From ZC4RG30 sp963777735 (GTDB lineage: Bacteria > Pseudomonadota > Gammaproteobacteria > Steroidobacterales > Steroidobacteraceae), in NCBI GenBank assembly GCA_963777735.1, contig CAVZRQ010000008.1:1116001-1180000 (forward strand): a stretch of 64,000 bases of DNA, written 5' to 3'. Made by a program: the position numbers and the translations under genes. The notes below the pieces were generated by a model, which saw only the letters and a program-made list of their open reading frames with translations, did no database searches and had not been told where the DNA came from. Every line of letters begins with the position of its first letter. Positions within the stretch are counted from its first letter, which is position 1. Of this stretch, positions 29,308-38,536 are shown piece by piece.

Positions 29308-30445
29308 TTACTGGGGTCCACCGCTATCACCGCCGGCTCGCTTGGCCAGTGCTTCCCGCGCAAACGCGGCAAATCGCCCTTCATCCAACGCGGCACGCAT
29401 CTGGCGCATCAGGTCCAGATAGAAGTACAGGTTGTGCAGGGTATTGAGCCTGGCCCCGAGGATTTCATTGCATTTGTCCAGGTGCCGCAGATAGGCCCGG
29501 GAGTAGTTGCGGCAGGTGTAGCAGCCGCATTCCGGGTCGATCGGGCCGGTATCGGCGATATGCGCCGCATTGCGAATATTGACCACGCCGGTGGCGGTGA
29601 ACAGATGCCCGTTGCGGGCATGCCGGGTGGGCATCACGCAATCGAACATATCCACGCCCCGCGCGACGGCGGCGATGAGGTCTTCCGGACGCCCTACCCC
29701 CATGAGGTAGCGCGGACGGTCGCGCGGGATGTAGTGGCTCGACCGCTTCGATCACGGACAGGCGCACTTCCTCGGGCTCGCCCACGGCGAGCCCCCCGAT
29801 GGCGTACCCGGGGAACCCCACCTTGAGCAGCGCTTCGAGCGAAGCCTGCCGCAGTGGTGCATGCATGCCGCCCTGGATGATGCCGAACAGGTTGCCGCGC
29901 GGGGGCGCCGGATCCTCGCGGTAGTAGTGAGCATGCGAGCGCGCCGCCCAGCGCATGGAACGCTCCATGGAATCGCGCGCCTGCTGTTCGGTGGCTGGCC
30001 AGGGCGTGCAGTCGTCGAAACACATCGCGATGTCGGAGCCGAGCGCGCGCTGCACATCCATGGAATCTTCGGGCGTGAGACGCACCGGGCTGCCATCGAT
30101 GGGCGACTGGAAACGCACACCCTCTTCGGTGATCTTGCGCATGGCGGCAAGGCTGAACACCTGGAAGCCGCCCGAGTCGGTGAGGATGGGTTTCTGCCAG
30201 TGCATGAATCCATGCAGGCCACCATGCGCGTGGATGACTTCGGTGCCGGGCCGCAGCATCAGATGGAAGGTGTTGCCGAGGATGATCTGCGCGCCGAGCG
30301 ATTCCAGCTCCTCGGGCGTCATCGCCTTCACGGTGCCGTAGGTGCCCACCGGCATGAAGGCCGGCGTTTCGATCACGCCGCGATCCAGCGTGAGGCGACC
30401 GCGCCGCGCCGTGCCTTCCTGTTTGAGCAGGTTGAACTCGATCAT
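29308..30445 (-). CDS. tgt: tRNA-guanine transglycosylase (one frame break)
   Basis: About 378 residues after repair (E. coli 375). It inserts preQ1 at the wobble position of GUN tRNAs. DSGGFQVFSL holds the active-site Asp, CFDDCTPWP, GNLFGIIQGG and GGLAVGEP are substrate motifs, and VMPTRHARNGHLFT holds the nucleophile region (Asp in VDMFDCVMP). Zinc ligands are C-G-C-x2-C in ECGCYTCRNY. The frame breaks near 29738, between EAVEP and HYIPRDRPRYLMG. ATG overlaps the queA stop (ATGA). Confidence 0.95.
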
Positions 30446-31485
30446 GTGCGGACTCCCTGCGCAGCCGTGATCCACATGGCATCGCCGTAACTGAAGAACC
30501 GGTAGCGCTCGCGCACCGCATGCGCATAGGCGGCCAGCACCTGCTCGCGGCCGGCGAAGGCCGAAACCAGCATCAGCAAGGTGGATTCCGGCAGATGGAA
30601 ATTGGTGATGAGTGCATCCACGACGCGGAAATCATAGCCGGGAGTGATGAAGAGGCGAGTATCGCCGCTGCCCGCAGCAAGCACGCCGCCGTGCGCCGCG
30701 GATTCCAGCGCCCGCGCCACGGTGGTGCCGACGGCAATCACCCGCCCGCCTGCCGCGCGGCATCGCGCCACGGCATCGACCAGCGACTGCGGCACGACAT
30801 AGCGTTCGGCATGCATCACGTGCAGCGCGATGTCATCGACGCGCAGCGGCTGGAAGGTGCCCGCGCCCACATGCAGGGTCACGGTGGCGCGCTGCGCGCC
30901 GGTGGCATCGATGCGGGCGATCAAGGCTGCGTCGAAATGCAGGCTCGCGGTGGGCGCAGCCACTGCGCCGGGATCACGTGCGAAGATGCTCTGGTAACGC
31001 TCGCGGTCGGCCGCATCGGCCGTGCGATCAATGTACGGCGGCAGCGGCACTGCGCCATGCGCCTCGAAGAACGAGAGCACTTCGGCTGGCGTTTCTATTT
31101 CCCACAGGTCGCCGCTGGCGGTTTCGACCCGGCGCACAACGCGCAACTCGCCACCCGCAGTATCGAGCCGCAGCTCGGCCCGGATCGGCTTGCTGGCGCG
31201 CATCTGCACCAGCGCACGCCGTTCGGCGATAGCCCGTTCGAGGAAGATCTCCACCCGCCCGCCTGAGGGCTTGGTGCCAAAGATGCGCGCCGCGACCACT
31301 CGCGTATCGTTGAACACCAGCAGATCGTGTGGCAGCAGCAGGGATGGAAGGTCGGCAAACTGCCGGTCCGCGAGCGCGCCGGTCGCGCCATCCAGGCACA
31401 GCAGGCGGCTGGCAGAACGCTCAGGCAGCGGTGCCTGGGCGATCAGCTCCGGAGGAAGTTCGAATTGGAAGTCGGCGCGGCGCAT
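30442..31485 (-). CDS. queA: S-adenosylmethionine:tRNA ribosyltransferase-isomerase QueA
   Basis: A 347-residue enzyme that adds the cyclopentane-epoxide moiety from SAM during queuosine synthesis. RRADFQFELPPELIAQ at the start, DLLVFNDTRV, TASLHFD, LHVGAGTFQPLRVDD and TNFHLPESTLLMLVSAF are family blocks. Start 31485 gives the family N-terminus; an in-frame ATG lies at 31497. Frame is intact. It heads the queA-tgt-yajC-secDF order common in gammaproteobacteria. Confidence 0.96.
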   Translation of the reverse strand: MRRADFQFELPPELIAQAPLPERSASRLLCLDGATGALADRQFADLPSLLLPHDLLVFNDTRVVAARIFGTKPSGGRVEIFLERAIAERRALVQMRASKPIRAELRLDTAGGELRVVRRVETASGDLWEIETPAEVLSFFEAHGAVPLPPYIDRTADAADRERYQSIFARDPGAVAAPTASLHFDAALIARIDATGAQRATVTLHVGAGTFQPLRVDDIALHVMHAERYVVPQSLVDAVARCRAAGGRVIAVGTTVARALESAAHGGVLAAGSGDTRLFITPGYDFRVVDALITNFHLPESTLLMLVSAFAGREQVLAAYAHAVRERYRFFSYGDAMWITAAQGVRT

Positions 31486-31527
31486 GGGGCCGCGCATGGT
31501 AGGCGGGCCCCAGGCGTCCGTCCACGC

Positions 31528-32541
31528 TCAGTCGCGGTCGCGACCGCCGGGCGCCGTGGTGTCGATGGTCAGCGCCTTGCGGTCGCGCTGCACCTTGAGG
31601 GACAGCTTTTCGCCGGGCTGGTAACTGCGCAGGATACGGCCCGCCTGCTGCGCACTGCTGGCCTCGCGCCCGTCGATGGAGAGGATCACGTCGCCGTCCT
31701 GCAGTTTGAATGGGGAATTGTCTCCGGCCCGTACCACCAGCACGCCGGTCTTCACGCCAAAATAGCTGCCGAGGCGCTCGGAGATCGACGCAAACTCCAC
31801 GCCGCCAAAACGCGTTCCAGTGTCCTCGCCACGGAAAACCTGGATGCGCTGGATCTCGGGACCACCTTGCGGACCAGGCCCCGCACGGCGCGCCCCCGGG
31901 CCGCCGGGTCCACCAGCTCCCATGTTCCCGAGATTGCCGAGGTTACCCAGGTTCCCGAGATTCCCGAGGTTGCCCAGGTTTCCAAGTTCATTCGGATCCA
32001 GGTTGGGGATCATCAATCCGGGTGGAGCCGGGCGAGGAGCCACATCAAAGCTCAGCTTCTTGCCTTCCCTCAGCACGCTCACCTTCACCTTCTGATCAGG
32101 TTCAAGCTGGCGCATCATTTCCAACAGTGCCCGACTGGGATCACCGGCCTTCGTCAGGTCCTCGTCAGCAATCCCGGTGATGATGTCGCCTCGCCTGATG
32201 CCCGCTTCCGCTGCCGGACCACCGGGGCTTACGTCCATCACATGTGCGCCGTCCTTCTCTCCGCCTGAGCCGACGCTGACACCCAGCAATGCACGCGGCG
32301 GCCTCCCACCTTCGCCCGGCGGCGAGCCGATCGTCATGGCGAACCGGCGACCCATGCTGGCCGAAAGCTCCGCCACGTCCCGCGCTGCGGCGTTCAGCCG
32401 CTGCTGAGCCTCGGCGAGTCTTTTCTGGGTCTCTTCCTGGGTAGCTGCGCTGGTCGCTGCAGCCTCGCCGGCGAGGGCAATCCCCGGCGAGACATACAGC
32501 GCCAGCGCAGCCAGAAACGGAACGATTCGAAAACCGGTCAT
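31528..32541 (-). CDS. Exported protein with two PDZ domains joined by an Asn-Leu-Gly repeat
   Basis: A 337-residue protein with a signal peptide (MTGFRIVPFLAALALYVSPGIALA), a short coiled coil (EETQKRLAEAQQRLNAAARDVAELSA), a first PDZ (~84-165; LLGVSV, GPAAEAGIRRGDIITGI) and a second PDZ (~250-325; YFGVKTGVLVV, LQDGDVILSIDG). Between them lie seven Asn-Leu/Met-Gly units (residues ~188-207) and a Gly/Pro-rich stretch. No protease domain is present, so it is a periplasmic adaptor or inhibitor rather than a DegP enzyme. It is third in a cassette with an ECF sigma factor and a membrane protein, 11 bp downstream of the latter. Confidence 0.78.
   Translation of the reverse strand: MTGFRIVPFLAALALYVSPGIALAGEAAATSAATQEETQKRLAEAQQRLNAAARDVAELSASMGRRFAMTIGSPPGEGGRPPRALLGVSVGSGGEKDGAHVMDVSPGGPAAEAGIRRGDIITGIADEDLTKAGDPSRALLEMMRQLEPDQKVKVSVLREGKKLSFDVAPRPAPPGLMIPNLDPNELGNLGNLGNLGNLGNLGNLGNMGAGGPGGPGARRAGPGPQGGPEIQRIQVFRGEDTGTRFGGVEFASISERLGSYFGVKTGVLVVRAGDNSPFKLQDGDVILSIDGREASSAQQAGRILRSYQPGEKLSLKVQRDRKALTIDTTAPGGRDRD
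31921..31980. repeat. 9-bp in-frame tandem repeat coding NLG units
   Basis: About seven copies of a 9-bp unit (minus strand AAYCTCGGN and variants), with third-base and codon variation between copies. It encodes the Asn-Leu-Gly linker of the double-PDZ protein. Copy number changes would keep the frame. Confidence 0.8.
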
Positions 32542-32552
32542 GAATGTTCTCC

Positions 32553-32999
32553 TTACAGATTCAGCAGCGAGTGGGCATAGCTGACACGCTGCAACGAGTC
32601 GTTCAGCTGCTGGCGAGTGGATTCCAGCTGGCGCAGTTGTTCGGCAGGCACGGCTTCGACGCGCGCTATCGAAAGTTCTGCATCCAGCACGGCTATGCGA
32701 TCTTCCAGTTCGGTGGTCAGGTCGAATCGATCGAGATTGACCAGTGCGGGCAGCTCGGCAGATTCGGACGCCGCCCTGTCGGCAGGTGTGTTGGCAACCA
32801 CCTGCAGCTGCGGAGGCGTCTGGGTGACGAGCGCCATGATGGACACAACGCCCAGCGCCGCGATCGAACCAGCAGCACCCAGCCAGGAATTGCGTCGTCG
32901 CACCGAGGCAAGGGCTCTCCGCTGCTCGAAGGATTCAAAGCCATATGGCGCGACAGGGGCATCCACCGCCAGCCTGCGCAGATCTTCCTGCATGCTCAT
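32553..32999 (-). CDS. Membrane protein, probable anti-sigma factor
   Basis: The 148-residue protein has a cytoplasmic N-terminal ~40 residues (MSMQEDLRRLAVDAPVAPYG, then an Arg-rich stretch), one transmembrane helix (~41-60) and a periplasmic half predicted as coiled coil (LEDRIAVLDAELSIARVEA, LRQLESTRQQLNDSLQRV). No zinc HxxxCxxC motif is present. The ATG overlaps the stop of the ECF sigma gene (ATGA). Topology and coupling suggest an anti-sigma factor; sequence alone does not place it in a named family. Confidence 0.6.
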   Translation of the reverse strand: MSMQEDLRRLAVDAPVAPYGFESFEQRRALASVRRRNSWLGAAGSIAALGVVSIMALVTQTPPQLQVVANTPADRAASESAELPALVNLDRFDLTTELEDRIAVLDAELSIARVEAVPAEQLRQLESTRQQLNDSLQRVSYAHSLLNL

Positions 33000-33616
33000 G
33001 ACACCTGACCTTGCGCTGCTATTTCCGCGCGCGGCAGCGGTGGCTGCGCAATCGCGTGATCAGCCAGCTGCGCACGCAGCAGCGCGTGGGCACGTGACAG
33101 CTGGGACTTGGAGAAACTCACCGTGCGTCCAAAGGCCGTGGCGATCTCTTCGTGAGTCAGGCCTTCGACATCGTGCAGCCACAACACGGCACGCGGCGTG
33201 TCGGCGAGTTGATCGAGCGCGCGCTCGAGATCAATGAGTTCGGCGATGGGCGGATCCACCGTCTGCTGCTCGAGCTCAGAGCGCTCCTCACCATCGGCTC
33301 CGACCCACTCGCGCAAGGCGCGGCGGGCCTTCTGCCAGGGGGAACGCAGATGCGCCAGACATTGATTGAGGGTGACCTGCCGCACCCAGGCGCCCAGTGG
33401 CGCATCGCCCCGGAACCCGGGCAGGTTATCCAGCACGGCGATCATGCTGTCCTGGAAGACATCCTCGGCGGCGGTGCGATCGCGCAGCACCCGGTGCACC
33501 AGCGCGAACATCGGCCCGGATATCTGCCCATACAGCAGCTTCCGGGCCTCACGATCGCCGGCGGCCGCCTTGTTCAGGCAGCGCGCATCGATCTGGATAT
33601 CCAGGAACCGGCTCAT
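32996..33616 (-). CDS. ECF-type RNA polymerase sigma factor
   Basis: A 206-residue sigma factor. Region 2 is visible at ~20-90 (LVHRVLRDRTAAEDVFQDSMIAVL, FRGDAPLGAWVRQVTLNQCLAHLR) and region 4 at ~130-185 (LERALDQLADTPRAVLWLHDVEGLTHEEIATAFGRTVSFSKSQLSRAHALLRAQL). It starts a cassette with a membrane partner and a double-PDZ protein. No clear ECF-type promoter was recognised in the 56 bp between it and hflC. Confidence 0.92.
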   Translation of the reverse strand: MSRFLDIQIDARCLNKAAAGDREARKLLYGQISGPMFALVHRVLRDRTAAEDVFQDSMIAVLDNLPGFRGDAPLGAWVRQVTLNQCLAHLRSPWQKARRALREWVGADGEERSELEQQTVDPPIAELIDLERALDQLADTPRAVLWLHDVEGLTHEEIATAFGRTVSFSKSQLSRAHALLRAQLADHAIAQPPLPRAEIAAQGQVS

Positions 33617-33672
33617 GTCCCTAGGATGCGCCAGCCCGCTAAAAGGTCGCAGGCTTCCGCAAGAAATATCGC

Positions 33673-34620
33673 CTAGCGGCGCCGGGTCGACTCCAGATAC
33701 CGGAAGAAATCGGATTTGGCGTCGATCATGAGCGTCGTGTTCTCGCCCATGGCGTCGTAGCTCTCCAGCGTCTTGAAGAACGAGTAGAACTCCGGATCCT
33801 TGCCGTAGGCCCGGCCATAGATGCGGGTGGCCTCGGCATCGGCCTTGCCGCGGATCTCTGCCGCCTTGCGCTCGCCTTCCGAGCGGATGCGCCGCAACTC
33901 ACGCTCCATGTCGCCCAGGATCTCCTGGCTGCGCCCCTGGCCCTCGGAGCGGAAGCGTTCCGCGATGCTCTGCCGCTCGGAGATCATCCGGCTCTCCACC
34001 TGGCGCCCCACGGATTCGATGTAGTTGAGGCGCTTGATACGCACGTCGACGAGTTCGATGCCAAGGCCTGGCATCAATCGCGAGGCAGCCTGCAACATCT
34101 CCTGTTCGAGGATGGCCCGGCCCTTCTTGGGCTTGGCCAGCGCGTCTTCATCCAGGGCCACGCCTTCTTCAGCAGCAACACTGGCGACATCCACCTGCCA
34201 GTCGGCCGAGCGCACGATCTCCTCGATATCCGTGCCGGAGACCGTATCGCGCGCCGCCGAATCGAGGATGTCGTCGAGGCGCGTGCGGGCGCCGGATTCA
34301 TCGCGCACCGCGCGCAGGAACTGCAGCGGATCGATGATCCGCCAGCGCGCGGTGGTGTCGACGATGATGAACTCACGGCCAAGGGTCGGGATCTGGCTGA
34401 TGTCGCCATCCCAGACCAGCAGCCGTTTGTCGAAGCGCCGCACTTCCTGGATGAACGGCACGCGCCAGTGCAGGCCCGGCGTGTTGATCACGTCGCCCTT
34501 CGGCTCGCCGAACTGCACGATGATGCCCTGCTCGGCTTCATCGATGATGAAGGCGGAGTTCCAGGCCGCAATGCCAAGCAGCAATGCTGCGATCAGGGCC
34601 GTGATTTGCTGGAGTTTCAC
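33673..34620 (-). CDS. hflC: HflC, modulator of FtsH protease
   Basis: A 315-residue single-span SPFH-domain protein: VKLQQITALIAALLLGIAAWNSAFIID anchor, then QGIIVQFGEPKG, PGLHWRVPFIQEVRRFDKRLL, RWRIIDPLQFLRAV and the long helix with IAERFRSEGQGRSQEI. GTG start at 34620 overlaps the hflK stop. With HflK it forms a periplasmic cage around FtsH. Frame is intact. Confidence 0.96.
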   Translation of the reverse strand: MKLQQITALIAALLLGIAAWNSAFIIDEAEQGIIVQFGEPKGDVINTPGLHWRVPFIQEVRRFDKRLLVWDGDISQIPTLGREFIIVDTTARWRIIDPLQFLRAVRDESGARTRLDDILDSAARDTVSGTDIEEIVRSADWQVDVASVAAEEGVALDEDALAKPKKGRAILEQEMLQAASRLMPGLGIELVDVRIKRLNYIESVGRQVESRMISERQSIAERFRSEGQGRSQEILGDMERELRRIRSEGERKAAEIRGKADAEATRIYGRAYGKDPEFYSFFKTLESYDAMGENTTLMIDAKSDFFRYLESTRRR

Positions 34621-35688
34621 TTGGCAGCCTCCTTCGCCTTCGGCTGCGCATCGCGCAGATTCAGGAGCGGCACGGGGGGCACTTGTCCGTCCTGCACCAC
34701 CAGCACGCTGCCAACCCTGGGCAGCGCCTGCCTGAGGGATTCCAGATACAGGCGCGCGCGTGTGACATCCGGCGCGCACACGATATTCGGCCAGCACGGA
34801 TTCGAAACGCGCGGATTCGCCCAGCGCGCGGTTGACTCGCTCGGTGGCATACCCTTCCGCTTCTGACACCACACGATTGGCTTCACCCTCGGTGCGGGGA
34901 ATGGCCTGGTTCGCCTGCTTGGTGGCTTCGTTGATCATGCGCTCGCGTTCCTGCCGGGCTTCGTTGACCTCGTTGAAGGCCGGCTGCACACGCGGCGGCG
35001 GCACCACGTTCTGCAGCTCCACGGTGATGACCTGGATGCCGTTGTCGTAGCGGGTCATCGCGGTCTGTATCTCGTTGCGCGCGGTGGTGGCGATTTCCAC
35101 GCGGCCGGTGGTCAGCGCCTCGCTGCCGATGCGGTTTCCCACGACGCGGCGCATCACCGACTCGGAAAGGTCGCGCAGCGTGCGGCGCGGTTCGCGCATC
35201 GCATACAGGTACTTGATCGGATCACCGATGCGGTATTGCACCACCCACTCCACGTCGATGACATTCAGATCGCCGGTGAGCATCAGCGATTCGCTGGTGA
35301 AGTCTTCTTCGGAAAAGGTGGTCTTGCCATCGCGGGTTCGCCCCTCGGTGCGGAACCCGAACTCTTCCTTCAGCACCCGCTCGGTGGCGACGAACTGGGT
35401 CCTGTCGATGCCGAACGGCAGTCGGAAATGCAGGCCAGGGTCGGCGATGCCGATGACCTTGCCCAGGCGCTTGATCACCGCCCGCTCTTCGGGCTGCACG
35501 GTGTAGAAGCAGCTCCACAGGCCCCAGATGCCGAAGATCACCGCAGCAATGGTGAGCAGGTTGCGTCGCGACGGTGGGTTGATGGTCGGGATGTCCGAAC
35601 CACCACCCGGGGGCACGCCACGTGGCCTGCCGTTGCGCAGCCCCTGGTCCTCGAGGATCTTTTTCAGCCAGTCCCTGCCCTGCGCCAC
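34617..35688 (-). CDS. hflK: HflK, modulator of FtsH protease (one frame break)
   Basis: About 356 residues after repair. GTG start at 35688 gives AQGRDWLKKILEDQG, a Gly/Pro-rich cytoplasmic tail and one membrane span (NLLTIAAVIFGIWGLWSCFYTVQPEERAV). The SPFH domain follows: DPGLHFRLPFGIDR, WVVQYRIGDPIKYLYAM. The frame breaks near 34787, between ARFESVLAEY and APDVTRARLYLESL, by one extra base. Uncorrected, the frame runs into hflC and mimics a fusion. Confidence 0.93.
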
Positions 35689-35752
35689 TCGACACCCCCT
35701 GTCCTTGCCGTGCAGGGGAGGATACAACCCATTGACCCGCACGGGATGGTGG

Positions 35753-35776
35753 AAAAACGCCGCAGCAGACGCTGCG
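35753..35776 (-). terminator. Minus-strand intrinsic terminator between tRNA-Leu and hflK
   Basis: On the minus strand a 6-bp stem CGCAGC/GCTGCG with a 4-nt loop (35761-35776) is followed by GCG and five Ts (35757-35753). It would stop minus-strand transcription arriving from the protease/TPR gene and protect hflK from read-through. The stem is short and the T-run is offset by 3 nt, so strength is uncertain. Confidence 0.45.
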
Positions 35777-35805
35777 AAAATTGCATACCATTTGCGCCCC
35801 CGCAT

Positions 35806-35892
35806 GCCCGTGTGGCGGAACTGGTAGACGCAGCAGACTCAAAATCTGCCGATCGCAAGGTCGTGTCCGTTCGATTCGGACCACGGGCACCA
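35806..35892 (+). tRNA. tRNA-Leu (anticodon CAA)
   Basis: An 87-nt class II tRNA. The acceptor stem GCCCGTG (35806-35812) pairs with CACGGGC (35882-35888), followed by A and an encoded CCA (35890-35892). The anticodon loop is CTCAAAA inside GCAGA/TCTGC, giving CAA, which reads UUG. A variable arm lies between the anticodon and T arms, and the T loop is GTTCGATTC. Confidence 0.95.
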
Positions 35893-35928
35893 ACTATGCG
35901 GCGGGGAGAAACCGGCCAACTGGCGCGG

Positions 35929-37704
35929 TCAGGGCACCAGCCCGTGTTTCGCAGCCTCCGCCACGACGCGCGGATTGGCCGCCCTGGCTTGCGCGATGTC
36001 CGCCTCGCCGGCGGTTGCCTGACCTTTGCCCAGCTTCGCCAGACCGCGCCCATACAAAGCCCAGGGGTTGCGTGGCTGCACGCGCAGCACCGTGTCGTAA
36101 TCAGCAATCGCCTTGTCGAAGTTGCGCAGGCGCAGATGGACAATGCCGCGGCTGTCGAACACAAAAGGAATTCCGGGTCGATCACGCACGGCGCGATTGC
36201 AGTCGTCCAGGGCCTTGTCCAGTTCATGCCCCATCAGAGCCCGCGCGCGGCAGCGTGACGCAAAGGCATCCGCTGCCCGGCTGTCTCCGCGGTGCTGATC
36301 CAGCCACAGGTCCACTTCGGCGATGGCCTGCGGAAAATCTCCCGCCCGCGCATACAGCGAACTCAACTCCAGGCGGTAATCGGAGTTCTTCTCCAGCGCA
36401 CCGCCCGCGAGATCCAGATCGGCCGTGATGTCCGACGGGACACCCGCACCCGTCGCCTCGAACCGCGACAGGTGCAACCCCGCGCGCGCCATGCGTGCAG
36501 GCACGTGGTCGCTCTTCAGTTTCAGCGCCTGATCGAAGTCGCTCAACGCCAGCCGCGGCTGCTGGTTGTCGAGATACAGCCGACCGCGCTGGTAGACGTA
36601 CTCGGCTTCCGTGGGCTGAAGCTCGACCGCACGCGTGAGGTCCTGGATGGCGCGCGGCAGATCGCGACGCGCTGCAAACAGGGCCCCGCGACTGCTGAAT
36701 CCGGCCGCATCGGTGGGCTCGCGCATGACGCCGTCATCGTCCGCGTCCGCGGCATACTGCGTCACGTTCAGGTTGAATACCGGTCCACCATTGTGGGTGA
36801 AGAGCACCTTGCGCACATCCTTGGCTACATACACCCGATGCGAGAGGAAGAAATCCGCTCCGAGCAGCATGTCGGCATTGGGCAGATCGATGTCGGCAAT
36901 GCGCAGCTTCGTGTTCAGGATCTCTTCATCGCCGATCTTGATGCTGTCGAAGGGCGCGAGCCAGGTCTGCAGCAGCTTCGATCCGATACCGCGCATGCGG
37001 CCAGCCTTCACCACTCCTTCGGCATCCATTTTCACGCCAGCGCGCTCTGCCGCGCGCTGACTCAACACCGAAATGGCTGCGCCGGTATCGAACATCACCT
37101 TGATCTTCTTGCCATTCAATAACGCCGTGCCAATGATATGTGGCGCCGTCGGCGTCGCTTTCTCGATGCTCATGACGGAATACGGCTGCCCGTTCCTGCC
37201 CCAGTAAAGCCGATCGCCGTCATCGCAGCCCACCGCCCGGATCAGCCGCAACGCGCCACCGCCGAAGTCATATTCCACGTCGGCATAACCCAGAATGTTC
37301 TGCCCGAACAGGCCGGCGATGCCATCACCATGATCATTACCGCCTACCACGAACTGCACATTGCTGCTGGTGCCACCCGCCAGCGTCAGCTCCTTCGCGG
37401 TCGTGACCATGGCCCGCGCCGCGCCACCGACACCATTGAGCATGAAACCCGGCGGCGCCATCTCTGTTCTCAGGTTCAACTTTGCGGCGCCGACGGTCGA
37501 GATGACACTGAAGAACGCGCCACTGTCGACGATAAACTGGGTATCGATGCCATTGATCGTGGCCGGCACCACCGGCGCCGAACCGCGCATCGTGACCGGC
37601 AGCACCAGCAGCGTCCCGATCTTGCAGGCGGCGGCGGCAGATGCGGCGTGTGGCACCATCAGGGCCAGCAACAGCGCCGTTGCGGCCAAGGGTCGAACCG
37701 TCAT
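35929..37704 (-). CDS. Exported protein with two retropepsin-like domains and TPRs
   Basis: A 591-residue protein with a signal peptide (MTVRPLAATALLLALMVPHAASA, start chosen at 37704). Residues ~45-160 are a retropepsin-like aspartic protease domain with IVDSGAFFSVIS (Asp60) and a downstream GLFGQNILGYADVEYDF. Residues ~195-305 are a second with VMFDTGAAISVLS (Asp206) and MLLGADFFLSHRVYV. The C-terminal ~270 residues are TPR-like (ALSDFDQALKLKSD, ALDDCNRAVRDRP, AIADYDTVLRVQPRN). Two half-sites in one chain could form a pepsin-like active site. Substrate unknown. It lies minus strand beside tRNA-Leu. Frame is intact. Confidence 0.85.
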   Translation of the reverse strand: MTVRPLAATALLLALMVPHAASAAAACKIGTLLVLPVTMRGSAPVVPATINGIDTQFIVDSGAFFSVISTVGAAKLNLRTEMAPPGFMLNGVGGAARAMVTTAKELTLAGGTSSNVQFVVGGNDHGDGIAGLFGQNILGYADVEYDFGGGALRLIRAVGCDDGDRLYWGRNGQPYSVMSIEKATPTAPHIIGTALLNGKKIKVMFDTGAAISVLSQRAAERAGVKMDAEGVVKAGRMRGIGSKLLQTWLAPFDSIKIGDEEILNTKLRIADIDLPNADMLLGADFFLSHRVYVAKDVRKVLFTHNGGPVFNLNVTQYAADADDDGVMREPTDAAGFSSRGALFAARRDLPRAIQDLTRAVELQPTEAEYVYQRGRLYLDNQQPRLALSDFDQALKLKSDHVPARMARAGLHLSRFEATGAGVPSDITADLDLAGGALEKNSDYRLELSSLYARAGDFPQAIAEVDLWLDQHRGDSRAADAFASRCRARALMGHELDKALDDCNRAVRDRPGIPFVFDSRGIVHLRLRNFDKAIADYDTVLRVQPRNPWALYGRGLAKLGKGQATAGEADIAQARAANPRVVAEAAKHGLVP

Positions 37705-37845
37705 GCAACACCCCGCCTTGTTCTTGATGGCGTATTCCAACGCCTGTCGCGTTGCAGCCGCAAGGGTTTTGTGCTGAAAACCCGCTGCCCATATCGGACA
37801 GGCAATGACGCTGGACCTCCACTACCGGAAAAGGGACTGAGCAAC

Positions 37846-38469
37846 ATGGAACCCAAGCTGGAAATCGACCACCGGGCGCTCAAATTGATGATCGCGCTGG
37901 TTGCGTTCACGCTGGCCAACATCACCAGCTTCCTGGCAGATGGAAGCATACTTTCCATCAGCGAAGCCTATCGCTACGGCGGCTGGGCCCGCGATGTCCT
38001 GGTCGGTGCCATGTTTGCAGTGGCGGCATTCATGTTTGCCTACAACGGCTATCGCCGCACCGAGAAGCTGCTGACGAAGGCCACCGCGGTCGCCGCCCTG
38101 TGCGTGGCCCTTTTCCCGGGCGAAGTCATGGCGCCCGGCAGCGCCGTACAGACCGTCCACACCATCTCTTCAGTGGTCATGTTTTCCACACTCGCGGCGC
38201 TCTGCCGGGTGTTCTACCTGCGCGCGAAGGGCAAGGACATGAAGCGAGCCAATCGCCGCGCGAAGCTGTATGCGGCCTGTGGCTTCGCCATGCTGGCGTC
38301 CATGCTGGTGGTGGTGGCGGACCACTTCCTGGGAGGCCCCTTGCAGCACAGGATCCCGCGGCTCGTATTCCACTGCGAGCGAATTGCGCTGATAGCTTTT
38401 GGAACCGCATGGTTTACGGCAAGCCACATTGTTCCGTGGCTCACCGACCCGGAAGAACGCTGGATCTAG
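37846..38469 (+). CDS. Multi-spanning membrane protein of unknown function
   Basis: A 207-residue protein with about six hydrophobic segments (e.g. LMIALVAFTLANITSFL, VLVGAMFAVAAFMFAY, VVMFSTLAALCRVF, ACGFAMLASMLVVVADHFL, IALIAFGTAWFTASHIVPWL). Start at 37846 has AAGGGA 11 bases upstream. No catalytic motif is evident and I do not recognise the family with confidence; DUF998-like proteins have a similar plan. It is divergent from the retropepsin gene and lies upstream of slyX. Confidence 0.65.
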   Translation: MEPKLEIDHRALKLMIALVAFTLANITSFLADGSILSISEAYRYGGWARDVLVGAMFAVAAFMFAYNGYRRTEKLLTKATAVAALCVALFPGEVMAPGSAVQTVHTISSVVMFSTLAALCRVFYLRAKGKDMKRANRRAKLYAACGFAMLASMLVVVADHFLGGPLQHRIPRLVFHCERIALIAFGTAWFTASHIVPWLTDPEERWI

Positions 38470-38536
38470 CGTTTGGCAGCCTCACAGGGACGAACCGAGG
38501 GCATCCGCACCGGACCGCAATGTTAGGCTTCCCGCC

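Noticed and set aside
31921..31980. CRISPR-like repeats
   Set aside because: The unit is 9 bp with no spacers, in frame inside a gene.
33673..35805. A 710-codon HflK-HflC fusion
   Set aside because: One extra base near 34787 hides the HflK stop. The repaired HflK ends in TGA overlapping a GTG start for HflC.
35806..35892. tRNA-Leu as attachment site of an integrated element
   Set aside because: No integrase, direct repeat of the tRNA 3' end or mobile genes lie nearby; the flanking genes are ordinary.
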